The notes under the pieces: model-generated | What the model was told of the DNA's origin: nothing | Database searches by the model: none | The model's input: only the letters and a program-made list of their open reading frames with translations | Source of the DNA: Apostichopus japonicus | Taxonomy: Eukaryota; Echinodermata; Holothuroidea; Aspidochirotida; Stichopodidae | Assembly: GCF_037975245.1 (NCBI RefSeq) | Contig: NC_092564.1 | Coordinates: 20,749,984 to 20,813,983, forward strand | DNA length: 64,000 nucleotides | Direction: 5' to 3' | Part shown: in pieces, positions 42,844-54,316 of the stretch | How positions within the stretch are numbered: the stretch's first letter is position 1 | Layout of the letters: each line of letters begins with the position of its first letter | Position numbers and translations under genes: made by a program

Positions 42844-44217
42844 CAGGGGCGTATCCAGGATTTTCTGACCCGGGGGGCGCAAATTACTATCTAAGCGGAG
42901 CGCCACCATGGGTTGGCGCGCAGCGTACAAGAAAATTTTCTGGTTTTGATACCCCCTAGATCACCGGAAATGGCACTTCTCAGGCTTAAAAATGACCAAC
43001 CAGATGTACACTTTTGCCTGAGAACCAAGTATTTCCCAATAGTTTTTTTTTTTTTTTTCCATCCATAACCTTTTTTAAGATTGTCACCAGTCACAAATCA
43101 TGTTCGACCTCATCGCATGTCCTGTGGATCATTGCTTGTGTAGGTGATTCTACGTCGCGGCCCACAATACTTGTCAGCCCCACTTTTCAAGGTTTTACCC
43201 ATCTACATAAGACATTTCGTTGTTTACATTAGCATATATCCCGCGGTATACTGCGCAACTTTCACTGATCGTAAGATACACGATGTAATAACCGATGCTG
43301 GCTTATATGATATTGACATTAACATGTTGAACGCGCGCCAAGCGCGCGAAAATTTTTGCTTATTTTTTTTCTTGCAAGTCGTTACAGCCCCAAATCAAAT
43401 TGGGCTCCTACGCCCATGACTTCACACATAGACAGTTTTGAGGCTGTTCATGTTGGAACACCATTTTCATGCTCATTGATATAAGGCGATATCTGCTGTT
43501 TGCTTTACAAATCCGAGCAGGCGCGTAGCGAGGAGTTTGCCAAGTGAGGGGCGAAGCCTGTTGGCAAACTATCTAAGCGTAGCGCCACCATTTGTTGGCG
43601 CGAAGTGTACAAGCAAATTTTGGCCGAAAATACCTCCCAGATCGCTGGAAATGACACTTCCCCGGCCTTGTAAGTTGCATCTAAGCAATTTTTATTTTGA
43701 AATTACTAACGATATCATAAAAAAAATATGCTCAAGGGGGAGGGGGGGGGTGGGGCAGTCGTCCCTTCCCGAAATGCGTCATGTTCCCCGACGACACGGT
43801 CGAGTTTGAGATCAGCCACAGTTGGTTTTATAGCAGGTTTCATATACACACACGCGTTATGATAGACCATATATAGTATATATGTACATATACATTATTG
43901 AGAGAAGACAAAATGGAAACGTCAAAAATGGAGTTGACGATGTCAGGGGTAGGGTGAGGCGCACGCCCCTTCCGAAATCCTTGATCAGTCACTGGCTACC
44001 CTGTGTATATAATAGGGATCAGCGCTGTAATGATGTCACTGTTTCTACTTCTCTTCCAGGTGTCTTGGCGTTTTTCTTTTACTCCCTCCTTTTCTCCTTT
44101 TCCTCTCTTTCTTCTTTTCCATTCCTCCCTCCTCTTTTTCTCCCCTCTTTTTTCCCTCTCTTCTTCTCTCTTTTTTCTCTCCTCTTTTTCTTACCCCCCC
44201 CCCTGGATACGCGCCTG
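42844..44217. mobile_element. TIR element, 1.37 kb, with 5-bp target duplication
   Basis: Left end CAGGGGCGTATCCAGG and reversed right end CAGGCGCGTATCCAGG differ at one base. TATAC is duplicated outside (42839-42843 and 44218-44222). Inside, a segment around CTAAGCGNAGCGCCACCAT is duplicated (42,890 and 43,573), and CAGGCGCGTAGCGAGG at 43,517 resembles the terminus, suggesting a nested or composite structure. No transposase; the open frames are low-complexity. Superfamily undecided. Confidence 0.7.
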
Positions 44218-44222
44218 TATAC

Positions 44223-45243
44223 AATCATAAGTCACAGTTTCATCAAATGTGAATGTGTTATTGGTAGGTAGCCTACACATAGCCATGTGTGTTGCAATTG
44301 ATAAAGTGTGTATTTATGAGGTGTGGCTTTGTATTATTTAGGTAACAAGTTTGTATGATTAATAACTTCACAAGGCAAATATTGATCTTGCTTCATCAAT
44401 ACATAATTGGAGTGTTCCCTGTTAATCAATGAGCAGCAGCAGGGAACCATGAAATGTTTTCATTCTGATTGCAAATGATATGATTTGAGTTTCTTTAAAA
44501 AAAAATGGTCACACAAATGTTGCATCTGTAATATTTATAGATAGATTGATATGGTAGTTAACCCTGGTACAAAGTCATTCACTCAACCATGTGGCATGAA
44601 AGGTCTTCACTACTGGTCTCCATCTAGTAACTCAGTTTACAGCTGGGGAGGGACTGGAAACCATGTTTGTATGCCTTTGTGGAAGCTTGGAGACTTAACT
44701 CACCCACCCCCCCCCCACCCCAACCTCCTTCCCTCCTCCCACTGGCACTGGCACACAAAATAATACAAAACAATCCTAGTGTATAGGACATGAATTTATA
44801 AAATCTTAACCACCATTCCCCCACATATACAGAAATGCTGGTTGTGCCCTTGGTTTACAGTGTGGATATGTACTGTAATGATGTACCTCTATGAACTATT
44901 AAACTTCAGGATACATTGATAAACATCTCATATTTATGCCATTTGAAGAACACATGAATGAATAAGATTGTTTCCAGAAATTCATGTTTCTACAAAGAAT
45001 AATCCCTGGTGGCAAGTCACGTACCACCCCCCCCCCACCCCCAATAGAATATTTACAGTAGTAACCAACGATTGACCTGGTAAAAAGTAAGTGTCAGGAA
45101 CAGAGATAACTTGAAGAGGAACAACTTCGCACCACACAGTGGCCACTATTCGTATTTCTTATTATTGTTTATGAAGTGCGCCACTATGAAGGTGAAACAA
45201 CTATTTTTTTAAATTGATAGCAGATATCTTTCATTGTTATTGG
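44223..45243. other. Intergenic, no gene seen
   Basis: Contains C-rich tracts (near 44,707 and 45,029). No coding or RNA signal recognised. Confidence 0.5.
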
Positions 45244-45493
45244 ACGGCGGTCATAAGGCGACAAGCGGGATGTAGAGTTACTTTGTTAGAATAACACGTC
45301 ATCTCGACAAAAATATTAAATGTCGAGATACCGAGTTAGGTGTAACAAGGTAACTCGACATTTTGACAACTTTTACCGAGATGTCAAGTCAGCGTAACTC
45401 GGTATCTCGAAAAAAAAATCAATATTTTGTCGAGATGTCGAGTTATGCTAAGCCGGTAACTCTACATCTCGCATGTCACCTTATGACCTCCGT
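45244..45493. mobile_element. Fold-back MITE, 250 bp
   Basis: Arms 45244-45281 and 45456-45493 (38 nt) are inverted with 4 mismatches, starting ACGG(C/A)GGTCATAAGG. The interior repeats TCGAGAT and GTAACTCG/CGAGTTA words in both orientations, so much of the element can fold. No target duplication was clear. Confidence 0.78.
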
Positions 45494-45769
45494 AGTAATA
45501 GACATTTTTACTTCAAAATGATGAGTGTCAACTTGGACGGTACCGTCATTAAAGCACACGACAGTTTCTTGGATATGCACTATATGATGCATTCATTTAA
45601 TTCCTCTTAAGCTTTAAGGAATACAATTTCACGCTAAATAACTCAATTTCGCTGAAGTAGAATTGTATTTAACTTAAGTGAAATGGAGTGCCATACCTTT
45701 GCGCTTGGTGGAGCTTTGGGGACTTAGAGCTCTTGTTTGCCGACGTGTTCGAGTTATCTTCAGTGTACC

Positions 45770-45963
45770 TGGTGAAGGTTCTCGTTCTCGGACCTGGTGG
45801 AACTCTCGTTCGTGAACCCGGCGAAGATTTCAGGAATTGATGGAGCTCCCGACCGTGGACCTGGCGGAGCTCCTGCTCGTGGACCTGGTGAAGCTATCGA
45901 TCGTGGAACTGGTGAAGTTCTCGATCGTGGACCTGGTGGATCACTTGTTCGAGGACCTGTCAA
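45770..45963. repeat. 24-bp minisatellite
   Basis: About eight imperfect 24-bp units of the type GTGGACCTGGTGAAGCTCTC. Read on the plus strand they encode 8-residue units GAPDRGPG, GAPARGPG, EAIDRGTG, EVLDRGPG, GSLVRGPV. Several frames on both strands stay open because the period is a multiple of three. I see no evidence that it is expressed. Confidence 0.75.
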
Positions 45964-45969
45964 ATGCCA

Positions 45970-48221
45970 GTCACTGCGAGTTCGCTGTTGTTTATTTAAT
46001 ATTTAAAAGCGAAACAAACATGTTTGAGTGAAGTTATATGAGAACTTATAACAAAACAAAACATGTAAGCCTGACAAACCGAGGAGCCTACGTCATCATG
46101 AAGCTAGCCTTAACGGAACAGACGTTTCGCACATTTTAAAGCTGAATATCTTGAACTATGGAATATGACCAACACTAAGACCCAATCCTGTTTAATTGGT
46201 CTAAGACATAACCACACTAACAGTCTGTCTGAGTGTCATAAATCTATAGCTTTTCTTAAGAATATTAAACCAAAAATTTGATGGGAGAGGAGTGTTTAAA
46301 TGGCAGTGCAGTCACATAACTCTCCTATAATTAGATTTGGCGGCTATCAAGTTATGAATAGTTATTGAAATATTTTGGTTCACTTGGAGCTACAATTCAT
46401 GTAAAGCGTAGACTACAGATTTATAGGGAAACCATTGATTAAAGTTCACGTCGGTTATTCTTATTAGAAGTTTAATCGGTTTGAAAACTCATCATCGCAG
46501 ATGATTATTTATAGGCCTCTTAAAAACTTCGCCCTTGCAAGCTTGGAAAAGGTTGGAGAAAACCATGGCGGCCTACAGTTCTGCAACAATATTTCACTGG
46601 CATATACATTCAGGCAACCACATTATTGAATGGGCGCTGTACCGTTACCATGCTTCACCCACATGTATCATTGAAACTATAAATACAGTTACCAGCAGGT
46701 ACTTTCCTTCCTTCGTTCGTTTTTCCCTCTCCACCTTCACCTCTTGTTATAATTTCTATCTATCTATCTCCCTTTCTCTCTCTCTTTCTATTTTATTAAT
46801 TCTATTAATTTGTTATTCTCTTGTGTCGGTTTGTGTTTATGTTTTCACTCAATTATTTCGTGTAATGTACTGCGTAAACTTGCCTAAATCCCTGGCATCC
46901 GTCTGTTGAATTAATTATCTTACTCGGCACTGTTTCTATATAGCCTATTGAAAGCTTCAATAGCCCCTGGCAAATGTAAACATACATAGGCCTAAGAAAA
47001 TACGTATTGTTGTAATCTCCTCGCCAGCAGAATTAACTGTGATCGCTATTTCATCCATATTTTCATCCATTCTTCCTTACACGTGATGAATCCAATCTGT
47101 TATAGCCTTGAACTTTGGACTGGTGATACAGTCGTAAATTAATGACGATTCCACTCCATACCCCCTCCCCTCCTTCCGTTAACCGTGATTTTAATTGTTG
47201 TTTTTACTTTATTATAAAGAATGAGTAATTGTACGCGCTCTTCGACGTTGCTGATTCAAGGGCATAATTGTGGCTTACGGGTGAATAATTAATCTTTTAC
47301 AAACAACATGAAATTACCCATGATTTGACTTGTGACTCTCTTGGATATGAAATTTAAGTACTTCCTGGGTAATTTCCTTTCCAAGTTCAACCCTCTTTTA
47401 AAAAAAAAAACGACGAAACAACGGAGGTATGTTACATGTATTTATATAGCTATAAATATGATTAAGATACACCTGGACGGTATACTAGTGTGGAAGTTCA
47501 GATTCCGGCCTTAGCATGTTTCATACCGTTATTTGTCAGAATTGATATCGTGTTTGCCGCTGGTGCCATCTATTGAGTACATAACATGATTCCTTGTTTA
47601 TCTTACTGCAGTTGTACTAAGAGCGACGAGTGAGCATATTTGAAAACATTTCATACAGTACAGTAGGAGGCAATCAACGTGTTTACAACACTGCTTTCAC
47701 GTGTTCATATATCCACGCAAAAGTACAGCCTGAATCTGATATATAATGAACTTGAAATTCTGGACAACATCAAACGTTTGTTCAACCGAGGTAAAGTGCA
47801 TAGGACTCCTCGTTCGTGAGACGACTCTGAAGGACATGCCATTTCAGGCAGTCTTGTATATAACCAACATTATTGATTGCGTTTGTAACAAGGCATTTTA
47901 GAGAGCCCCGATTATCTAGCTATTGCGAAATTTATGATCTATCTTATGGAACGCCCAGGTGACGCCATTATTGCAAGCCCTTTATTCTCTATTTCTAGCT
48001 GTGTGATATAATGGCCATGGTTAATCGACTGTTGATGTCATCAATTTGTTCATCGTGACACACCATATCTAAGGAATACCGATAATCATCACGTGACTTA
48101 GACACAGACGGAAAGTAAACTCATATCATGAATTTGTGAAGGGATACCAGTCAGCATATGGTGATCGTTTACCGTTGACTGTAATTAAGCCTACAGAAAC
48201 CAACGGTTGTTTTGTTTACAT
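45970..48221. other. Upstream of GT10 gene, no feature seen
   Basis: Intergenic or 5' region. A pyrimidine-rich tract lies near 46,700-46,790. The open frame starting 46,535 is low complexity and unconvincing. Confidence 0.5.
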
Positions 48222-49622
48222 ATGAAGAAAAATAAGGTAATAATAAATAAAATTATCCGAGATCATGTGAGAGACAAAACAACAGCGAAATCGTCTCAGT
48301 CATCAAATATGGGATACAGAACGTCTGGAATTGTGTCCCTCTGTTTAGTTTTATTTGCCTTAGTTATGCATTTAAACTATGACGTCACTATATACATGTT
48401 CTCTAAAGCTCACCAACGTATTCCAATAACGAGACTGAAAACCGGCAAAACTGATCATCCTATTTATTATGTTGCATCGAGAGCGTTACCTTACGGTTTC
48501 AACGAGGTCGAAACGGAACCAGCGGTAAGTGAAGGCGATGTCGATGTTGCTGTATTTTCTATCCGTGAGAATTATATTAACCGACTACCGTGGACGGTAT
48601 CTTGCCCACGGTGGAATAGATCCATTACGTATAGAAATGCACGATTTAACGTGTCAGCTTGTAAGGATGCCGATCTGGTCTTGTTTGCTTCTGGGAAAGA
48701 TTTTAGAAAGTTAGAATATTGGTCTCAGTTACAAAGTCAACGAACCGTTAATCAGATATGGATTTTATCGTCCCCGGAAACCGCGATTAATACCGTTCGA
48801 ATGTGGCCACCTTGGGAGATGAGAGATATACGGATGAATTTATCGAGTACTTTTAGTCTGGATTCAAATATACCAATACCGTATGGAGAATATATTCCAT
48901 TCAAAGAACCTCGTAAAATACCTTTTCGATCTAAATTACTGAACGACAGTGAAAACTTCGCTGTGTGGATCGCAAGCCATTGTCCTCTACGGACTTGGAA
49001 TCGATCTGGTTTAGTTCATGAATTATCGCGATACATAGACATTGACATGTACGGCAAATGTGGAAGCCTTGTGTGTGATTCACGGGATAAGAGATGTCTT
49101 TCGAATATTCGATCTTATAAATTCTATTTAGCGTTAGAAAATTCTTGTTGTAAGAACTACATCACTGAGAAACTTTGGGAGCCTTTAAAACTCTATGACT
49201 TAATTCCAGTCGTGTTAGGAGCAAGCAGAGAAGATTATCGGAGAGTTGCACCCCCAAATTCTTTTATTCATATCGATGACTTTAAATCACTCAAACACCT
49301 TGCCGATTACTTAAAAATCGTGGCATCGAATCTAACATTGTATCGAAGCTATTTTGAATGGAAAAATCACGGCTATATTAAAGCACAGAAGAACTATAAA
49401 TCTATATGGGAATCTGAGAAACATTCTTGCGAACTGTTAGAATACGTTAAAGGTATACGACCCATCCCTTCAGAAGGCTTTGATCCATTTGGTCCGACCT
49501 GGTTCAGTGGGTGTCGAGCATGTGGAAGCCAACCATGGTTACATCATTATTATCTTAATCCAAGTCAAACAGTTTATGATAACATTCAATCGGTTACGAA
49601 TGCAACTCTAATGAACACGTAA
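48222..49622 (+). CDS. Alpha-1,3-fucosyltransferase (GT10)
   Basis: Type II Golgi enzyme that transfers fucose from GDP-fucose in alpha-1,3 (or 1,3/4) linkage to N-acetyllactosamine-type glycans. 466 aa from the ATG at 48222; the ATG at 48309 (ATGG context, 437 aa) directly before the membrane anchor (MGYRTSGIVSLCLVLFALVM) is an equally good start. The C-terminal GT10 domain is unmistakable: WIASHCPLRTWNRSGLVHEL, then FYLALENSCCKNYITEKLWE (family FYLAFENS..DYVTEKL), IPVVLGASREDY, NSFIHIDDF and a YFEWK segment. The Glu-Asn-Ser and Tyr-Ile-Thr-Glu-Lys residues that bind GDP-fucose are kept. CxxC-type cysteines near the end (GCRACG) fit the family disulfides. Single coding exon, as in vertebrate FUT3/5/6 and FUT4/7/9 types. 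The exact paralog is not assignable. Confidence 0.93.
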   Translation: MKKNKVIINKIIRDHVRDKTTAKSSQSSNMGYRTSGIVSLCLVLFALVMHLNYDVTIYMFSKAHQRIPITRLKTGKTDHPIYYVASRALPYGFNEVETEPAVSEGDVDVAVFSIRENYINRLPWTVSCPRWNRSITYRNARFNVSACKDADLVLFASGKDFRKLEYWSQLQSQRTVNQIWILSSPETAINTVRMWPPWEMRDIRMNLSSTFSLDSNIPIPYGEYIPFKEPRKIPFRSKLLNDSENFAVWIASHCPLRTWNRSGLVHELSRYIDIDMYGKCGSLVCDSRDKRCLSNIRSYKFYLALENSCCKNYITEKLWEPLKLYDLIPVVLGASREDYRRVAPPNSFIHIDDFKSLKHLADYLKIVASNLTLYRSYFEWKNHGYIKAQKNYKSIWESEKHSCELLEYVKGIRPIPSEGFDPFGPTWFSGCRACGSQPWLHHYYLNPSQTVYDNIQSVTNATLMNT

Positions 49623-50450
49623 AACAAACTTGGACAAGACTACACTTTTTGTTGCTGGACTTTGTTATAATCTTGTGGAATCCATGCATAGATGAATATT
49701 TCTAGGAGGGATCAAGTACCAGAAAATCATAGTCTGCTACTTTTATAATACACCAACATCCAATTAGGTTTGTAAATGAAACTAGATACAACATTCAATT
49801 TGTGGGACTCTAAAGTTTTTGCATTGGAGTAAATATTTAGTCAGAATGAGGGATATTCAGGTACGGTATGTAACTAATATTACATGACCTATATTCAGAG
49901 CGCTGCAGAGGGGATGGAAAGGGGTTCAGTCTCGGGGTGGAAGATGGGGAGGGGGGATAAACTTCATAGGGTAGCAGGACATTTGACTTTGACACAAAAC
50001 CACATCACAAACGTCTCCACAAAATGGATCCTCTGTGCATTCTTCTGTACCAAAAATTCAGGTATTTGATTGTCGCTTTGTTCATTTTACCATACGTTTT
50101 TAATTGTTGAACAAAAAGGGCACTTTATTATAACCGATTGTTCACAAAAGTGTATTTTGGGGCCGTTTTCGTCTCACAAAGAACCACGCCTTCCTCCTCT
50201 TTAATTAAAGTCATCTGATTTTAAATGTTGTCGTTTTTTTTTATAGGTTTTGGTCTGTTTTATAGTCTTCTCGTGTTTTAAGATTTTTGTATTCGTTTTT
50301 TACATACTGTTTCATTTTCGTTTATGTGTTTTCTATACATTTTTTCTTTGATTTCTCTCTCTTTTTATTTTTTTAGGTTTTGAAAATCGCCTAGAGGCCT
50401 TTTGGTATTTGGCGCTATATTAAGAACTTATTTATAATAATTATTATTAT

Positions 50451-50453
<3 letters not shown>
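49623..50453. other. GT10 gene 3' flank, no feature seen
   Basis: T-rich sequence with no gene; precedes the (TA)n tract. Confidence 0.5.

Positions 50454-50518
<65 letters not shown>
50454..50518. repeat. (TA)n microsatellite
   Basis: About 32 uninterrupted TA dinucleotides, immediately before the truncated Penelope element. Confidence 0.97.
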
Positions 50519-50520
<2 letters not shown>

Positions 50521-50549
50521 CTTCCCTCATATAAAAAATCTTCCCTCAT

Positions 50550-51470
50550 CTACTCTGTTAGTTACCTTGGATGTGTCTTCGTTATAAACAAATATCCCTA
50601 ACGAAGAGGGCATTTTTTTCGGCCTGCACAAAAGCATTCAAACCGAAACGTGGCAAAACCCCCACGAAGAAAGAATTGGCCGAATTAATGCAACTTATCC
50701 TGACCAACAATAATCTGGTATTTGGCAACAAACACTACCTCCAAATTCATGGCACCGCAACGGGTACCAAAATGGCACCGTCTTTTGCCAACATCTTTAT
50801 GGGAAACCTCGAGAAAGAATTTTTATCTCGACAAAACTTGAAACCACACACGTGGTTACGTTACATTGACGATATCTTTATGATATGGACCCATGGTGAG
50901 GCAAATCTAAAACTCTTCATTGATGACATAAACTCGTTTCATCACATTATCAAATTCACTGCTGATTTTTCTGGACATGGCGTTCATTTCCTGGACACCA
51001 CCGTGACCCTACAAAATGGTTCACTCAAAACAGACTTGTTCAATAAACCCACGAACAAGCACAACTACCTCTTACCAAGCAGTTGCCATCCACGTCACTG
51101 TACCAGAAATATTCCGTACAGTCAAGCGTTGCGCATTCGACGCATTTGCTCCTCTGAAGTCGATTTTGATTCACGCACTAAAGAACTCTCACAACACCTC
51201 CTAAACAGACAGTATTTTCGGGGTACTATTGAAAATGCCATTAAAAAGGCTAAAAGCAAACCTCGTACCGAAACATTGACGTACAAAACTCGTCAAACCA
51301 GTTCCAAAAGGGTACCATTGGTTACTGAATTCCACCCTGGTCTCCCACCACTGGCTAATATCATTCAGAAGAATTTTCACCTACTTCAAGGCACCGAACG
51401 CCTGAAATCAGTTTCCCAGAATTACCTGTCATCGCTTTTAAAAGACCCAGCAACCTACGGGATATCTTAG
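50550..51470 (+). pseudogene. Penelope reverse transcriptase, broken
   Basis: The first motif LVTLDVSSL is followed by a stop where Tyr is expected (near 50,583) and by a frameshift in a T run near 50,610. The main frame 50571-51470 then reads KAFKPKRGKTPTKKELAE, GTATGTKMAPSFANIFMG, RYIDDIFMIW (catalytic YIDD), FLDTTVTL, LFNKPTNKHNYLLP and IPYSQALRIRRICS, all Penelope RT landmarks. The frame ends at a TAG created by loss of one A in the A run near 51,437; the next frame continues the protein. The N-terminal RT part is absent. Confidence 0.9.
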
Positions 51471-51997
51471 TTCGGGCATCCTTTCGGGATGACACCCCAT
51501 TAGGGGAAAGCAAAACAGAAACTACAGGATCATCGCCCTGTACACAAAATTGCAAAACGTGCTTACTTGTCGATTCGACCGGGGCCTTTCAGAGCAACCA
51601 AACCAAACGCACGTTCCAAATTCGGCACAAAATTAACTGCCTATCCAAAAATGTCATTTACCTCATCTACTGCAACATTTTTAACTTACAATACATTGGA
51701 GAGTCAAAAAACACTCTTAGAATGAGAATGACACAACATAGATCGGCGATCAAAACAAAAAAGATCTACCAACCTGTTGCAAATCACTTCAATCTCCAAA
51801 ATCATTCAATTGAGAATTTGCGTGTTATTGCCATTGACCAGAACGAAAGTTGGACAGATAAATCTAGGAGAGCGAAAGAAAATTTCTGGGAACTAAACCT
51901 AAAGACCACGGCACCATTCGGTTTAAACATCAGAAACGATTTGCCGTCCCAGATAAACCAAAACAATTCCTTTACAATTACGACGGAATCGGATTAA
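51440..51997 (+). pseudogene. Penelope GIY-YIG endonuclease portion
   Basis: Continuous frame RPSNLRDILVRASF, then a Cys cluster (CTQNCKTC) and the GIY-YIG core: VIYLIYC (for GIY), LQYIGES (YIG), then an Arg pair in TLRMRMTQH and Glu in RAKENFWE as the candidate catalytic Glu. Ends at TESD and a stop. This linker plus GIY-YIG order is diagnostic of Penelope elements. It is out of frame with the RT, so not translated as one protein now. Confidence 0.88.
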
Positions 51998-52149
51998 AAT
52001 AATCTGACGCGGATTAAAATAATCCGAATTTCTAAAACTTCTGCTCAATTCAGCAGAAATCAGTAAGTCGCTTTGCCTTTACAACCATGCCGACATCTTC
52101 TCTATAAAACAGTTTCAATTCCTGCTACTCCTTGTCACTTTCGGTGATC

Positions 52150-52190
52150 ATGCACTGAAGAAGAGCTAGCTTTGCTCGAAAGCTCTGCAA
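52150..52190 (+). ncRNA. Hammerhead-ribozyme-like motif in Penelope 3' region
   Basis: CTGAAGA (52155-52161, fits core CUGANGA), then GAGC...GCTC able to form stem II, then GAAA (52178-52181). Penelope elements are known to carry hammerhead motifs in their terminal repeats. Stem III and the cleavage site are not recognisable, so it is probably degenerate. Confidence 0.5.
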
Positions 52191-52249
52191 AAACCAAACA
52201 TTGGCTGTTATACTTCCAATCACTTACCTAATTCAATAATTGTATCTCA

Positions 52250-54316
52250 CTCGAGATCCAGCCTTTCTCTAAATGCAGCATAGTTGTTTAACAGTTTTTC
52301 CGTTATTCATATATACATATATATATTTGAAATTGTAGTGGTTTATACATATATTTTGCCCTTGTAGATTACCTGTTATTTCTCGACTAACTTTGCATGA
52401 ATTGTATAGAAAACAAAGCTAAATATGTTCTCCTAGGAGCAGTTTATAAGTATTAACATTAAGACATTAACATTAAGATGTGAAATAATGAATAAATATT
52501 CCGATATTAAAGGTTGTCTTCGGCCGATTGTTTGTCATATTTTTCACCCTTGAAACTCCCCCCCCCCCCCTCCAATCCCCTATGGCCCAGTCGCCTGAAG
52601 TTCGAACCGGCCTATAGTTAAGCCACTGCTAGCCATGTTTTCGCTGATGGAATCACATGCAATTCTAGTTGAATTGCACTTGTCGATTACTCGTCGTACT
52701 ATATTGAACAGGCAAATTAACAAAGATTTTTAGAAATCGTGATCTACATATTTATTTCTGTCCCGTCTCTTCAGTCCTGGGGAGAGGAGATATACTATTC
52801 TAGCATTGATTTAGCCTACGTGCTCTTTCGGGAAGTATACAATCAAGATTTAAAAAAAAAAAAAAAACAAGGTTAACATGCCTCTTTGAAAATGAACTTA
52901 ACGGGACAGGAGAAATCCTCACTTTTTCATAATGCGTTCAGAATTCGAATGGGGGGGGGGGGGGGGAGAAAACAATTTCGGTGAGGCTAAACATATAGGC
53001 TACAAAAATATGATTATTAATAGTAATACCATAGTATTGAAAATTAATCAAGCACACTATCTGTGTAGATTTACTTATCACGCAATTAAGATTGACCTGG
53101 CGTTATTTGACCGGAAGCTTTTGATGCTGATTAAAAAAACAAGTACTTTATTGGCGATGCCTTTACCGAGATCAATGTTATTTAGTTCTGTTTCATTCTC
53201 TTCGTCTTCGATACGGTGACACATCCGCAAAAAGGGACAATATCTCACCACATTCTGAATAAAAACAATATAAAAGTAACGTTGATAACTATATATCAGT
53301 CATGCCACTATTTTCAATAAAGATGCAAGCGAATGTTTTTTTCAAGTTATTCGTCAAGATATTTGTTTCAAATATAACATGCATGCGCATAGTATAGGGC
53401 CGCCATAACATGTCTTGATATCAACTCAATCGAGAACATAGCCTGATAAACACACACTGCTGCATGGATTCGGGCGCAATGTTTGCTATTTGTCGCGAAA
53501 AGTGCTATAATTGCATGCCAGGAAAGAGTTACCCGATCCTCACGGCTTAATCATTTCATTTTATGTATGTTTTTACGATAAGACGGAAGTCACTCGATGT
53601 GACCTCTTAGTATATACAAACGATTTAGCTGCAATGAACCTGACGTTACACAAATAATTCTTAATGAAGAACAAAGTCAATCGCGGTTCAATCTACTTTA
53701 ATGGAATCTACAGGTGAACCGATTGAATGACTTCCCACGTATTTGAAGTATAATATGATAAGATTGTTCAAGTTAAATTACCAGACGGTTATGGAACGCC
53801 GTCTGTTTTATTAGCGAGAAATAAAAAATATCAGTATATCAGAAATTATATCAACATGTTATCTCGCAATATCAGCATGTCAAGATTAACATCATCAGTT
53901 TTAATCGATCATGAAAAACCTTTAAATGTTGGGTTTGATTCTACAAGCGTTCCTGGACGGTGATATTGGTTTAACTATATTTCAGAATTTATATCAACAT
54001 GCTCTACCGAGGCAAAAACGTAGTCTATACAACATTAAACTAATTGGACCTACCGTATTTCTACAGCAGATGTGCTCCTAATAGGTGCTGTTGAACGTCC
54101 AGGGACATAACCTATCATGTGGTAACGTGCCAGCCTATAGAAGGCTGTGTCCATATCTTCTTTTGTCCTGTTCTAAGAAAGAACACCTTTTCAATTAAAT
54201 TTTTGTATTCCAGTATAAATTACAAAATTTATAAATAGGAAGCATAATAATGATACACAAATGACGTAAAATGTACAATCATGAAAGCATGAACAAATAA
54301 GAAATAAGATGGATGA
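52250..54316. other. Intergenic, no gene seen
   Basis: Homopolymer tracts (C run near 52,560, A run near 52,852, G run near 52,953). Open frames here are short with no recognisable domain. Confidence 0.5.

Larger units (their letters stand above)
50540..52200 (+). mobile_element. Penelope-like element, 5'-truncated and decayed
   Basis: Order: reverse transcriptase remnant, CxxC finger, GIY-YIG nuclease, 3' UTR with a hammerhead-like motif. The left limit is uncertain; recognisable coding begins at the LVTLDV motif near 50,556, just after the (TA)n tract. Reading-frame breaks (see the CDS entries) show it is dead. It lies 0.9 kb downstream of the GT10 gene, same strand. Confidence 0.88.

Noticed and set aside
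44040-44230. Phe/Leu/Ser-rich 75-129-aa frames
   Set aside because: Pyrimidine-rich low-complexity DNA inside a TIR element.
45797-46006. Collagen-like small protein from the GPG-rich frame
   Set aside because: Several frames on both strands are equally open owing to the 24-bp period; no splice or start context.
46535-46909. 124-aa plus-strand frame upstream of the GT10 gene
   Set aside because: Driven by a (TC)n tract; no domain or supporting splice sites.
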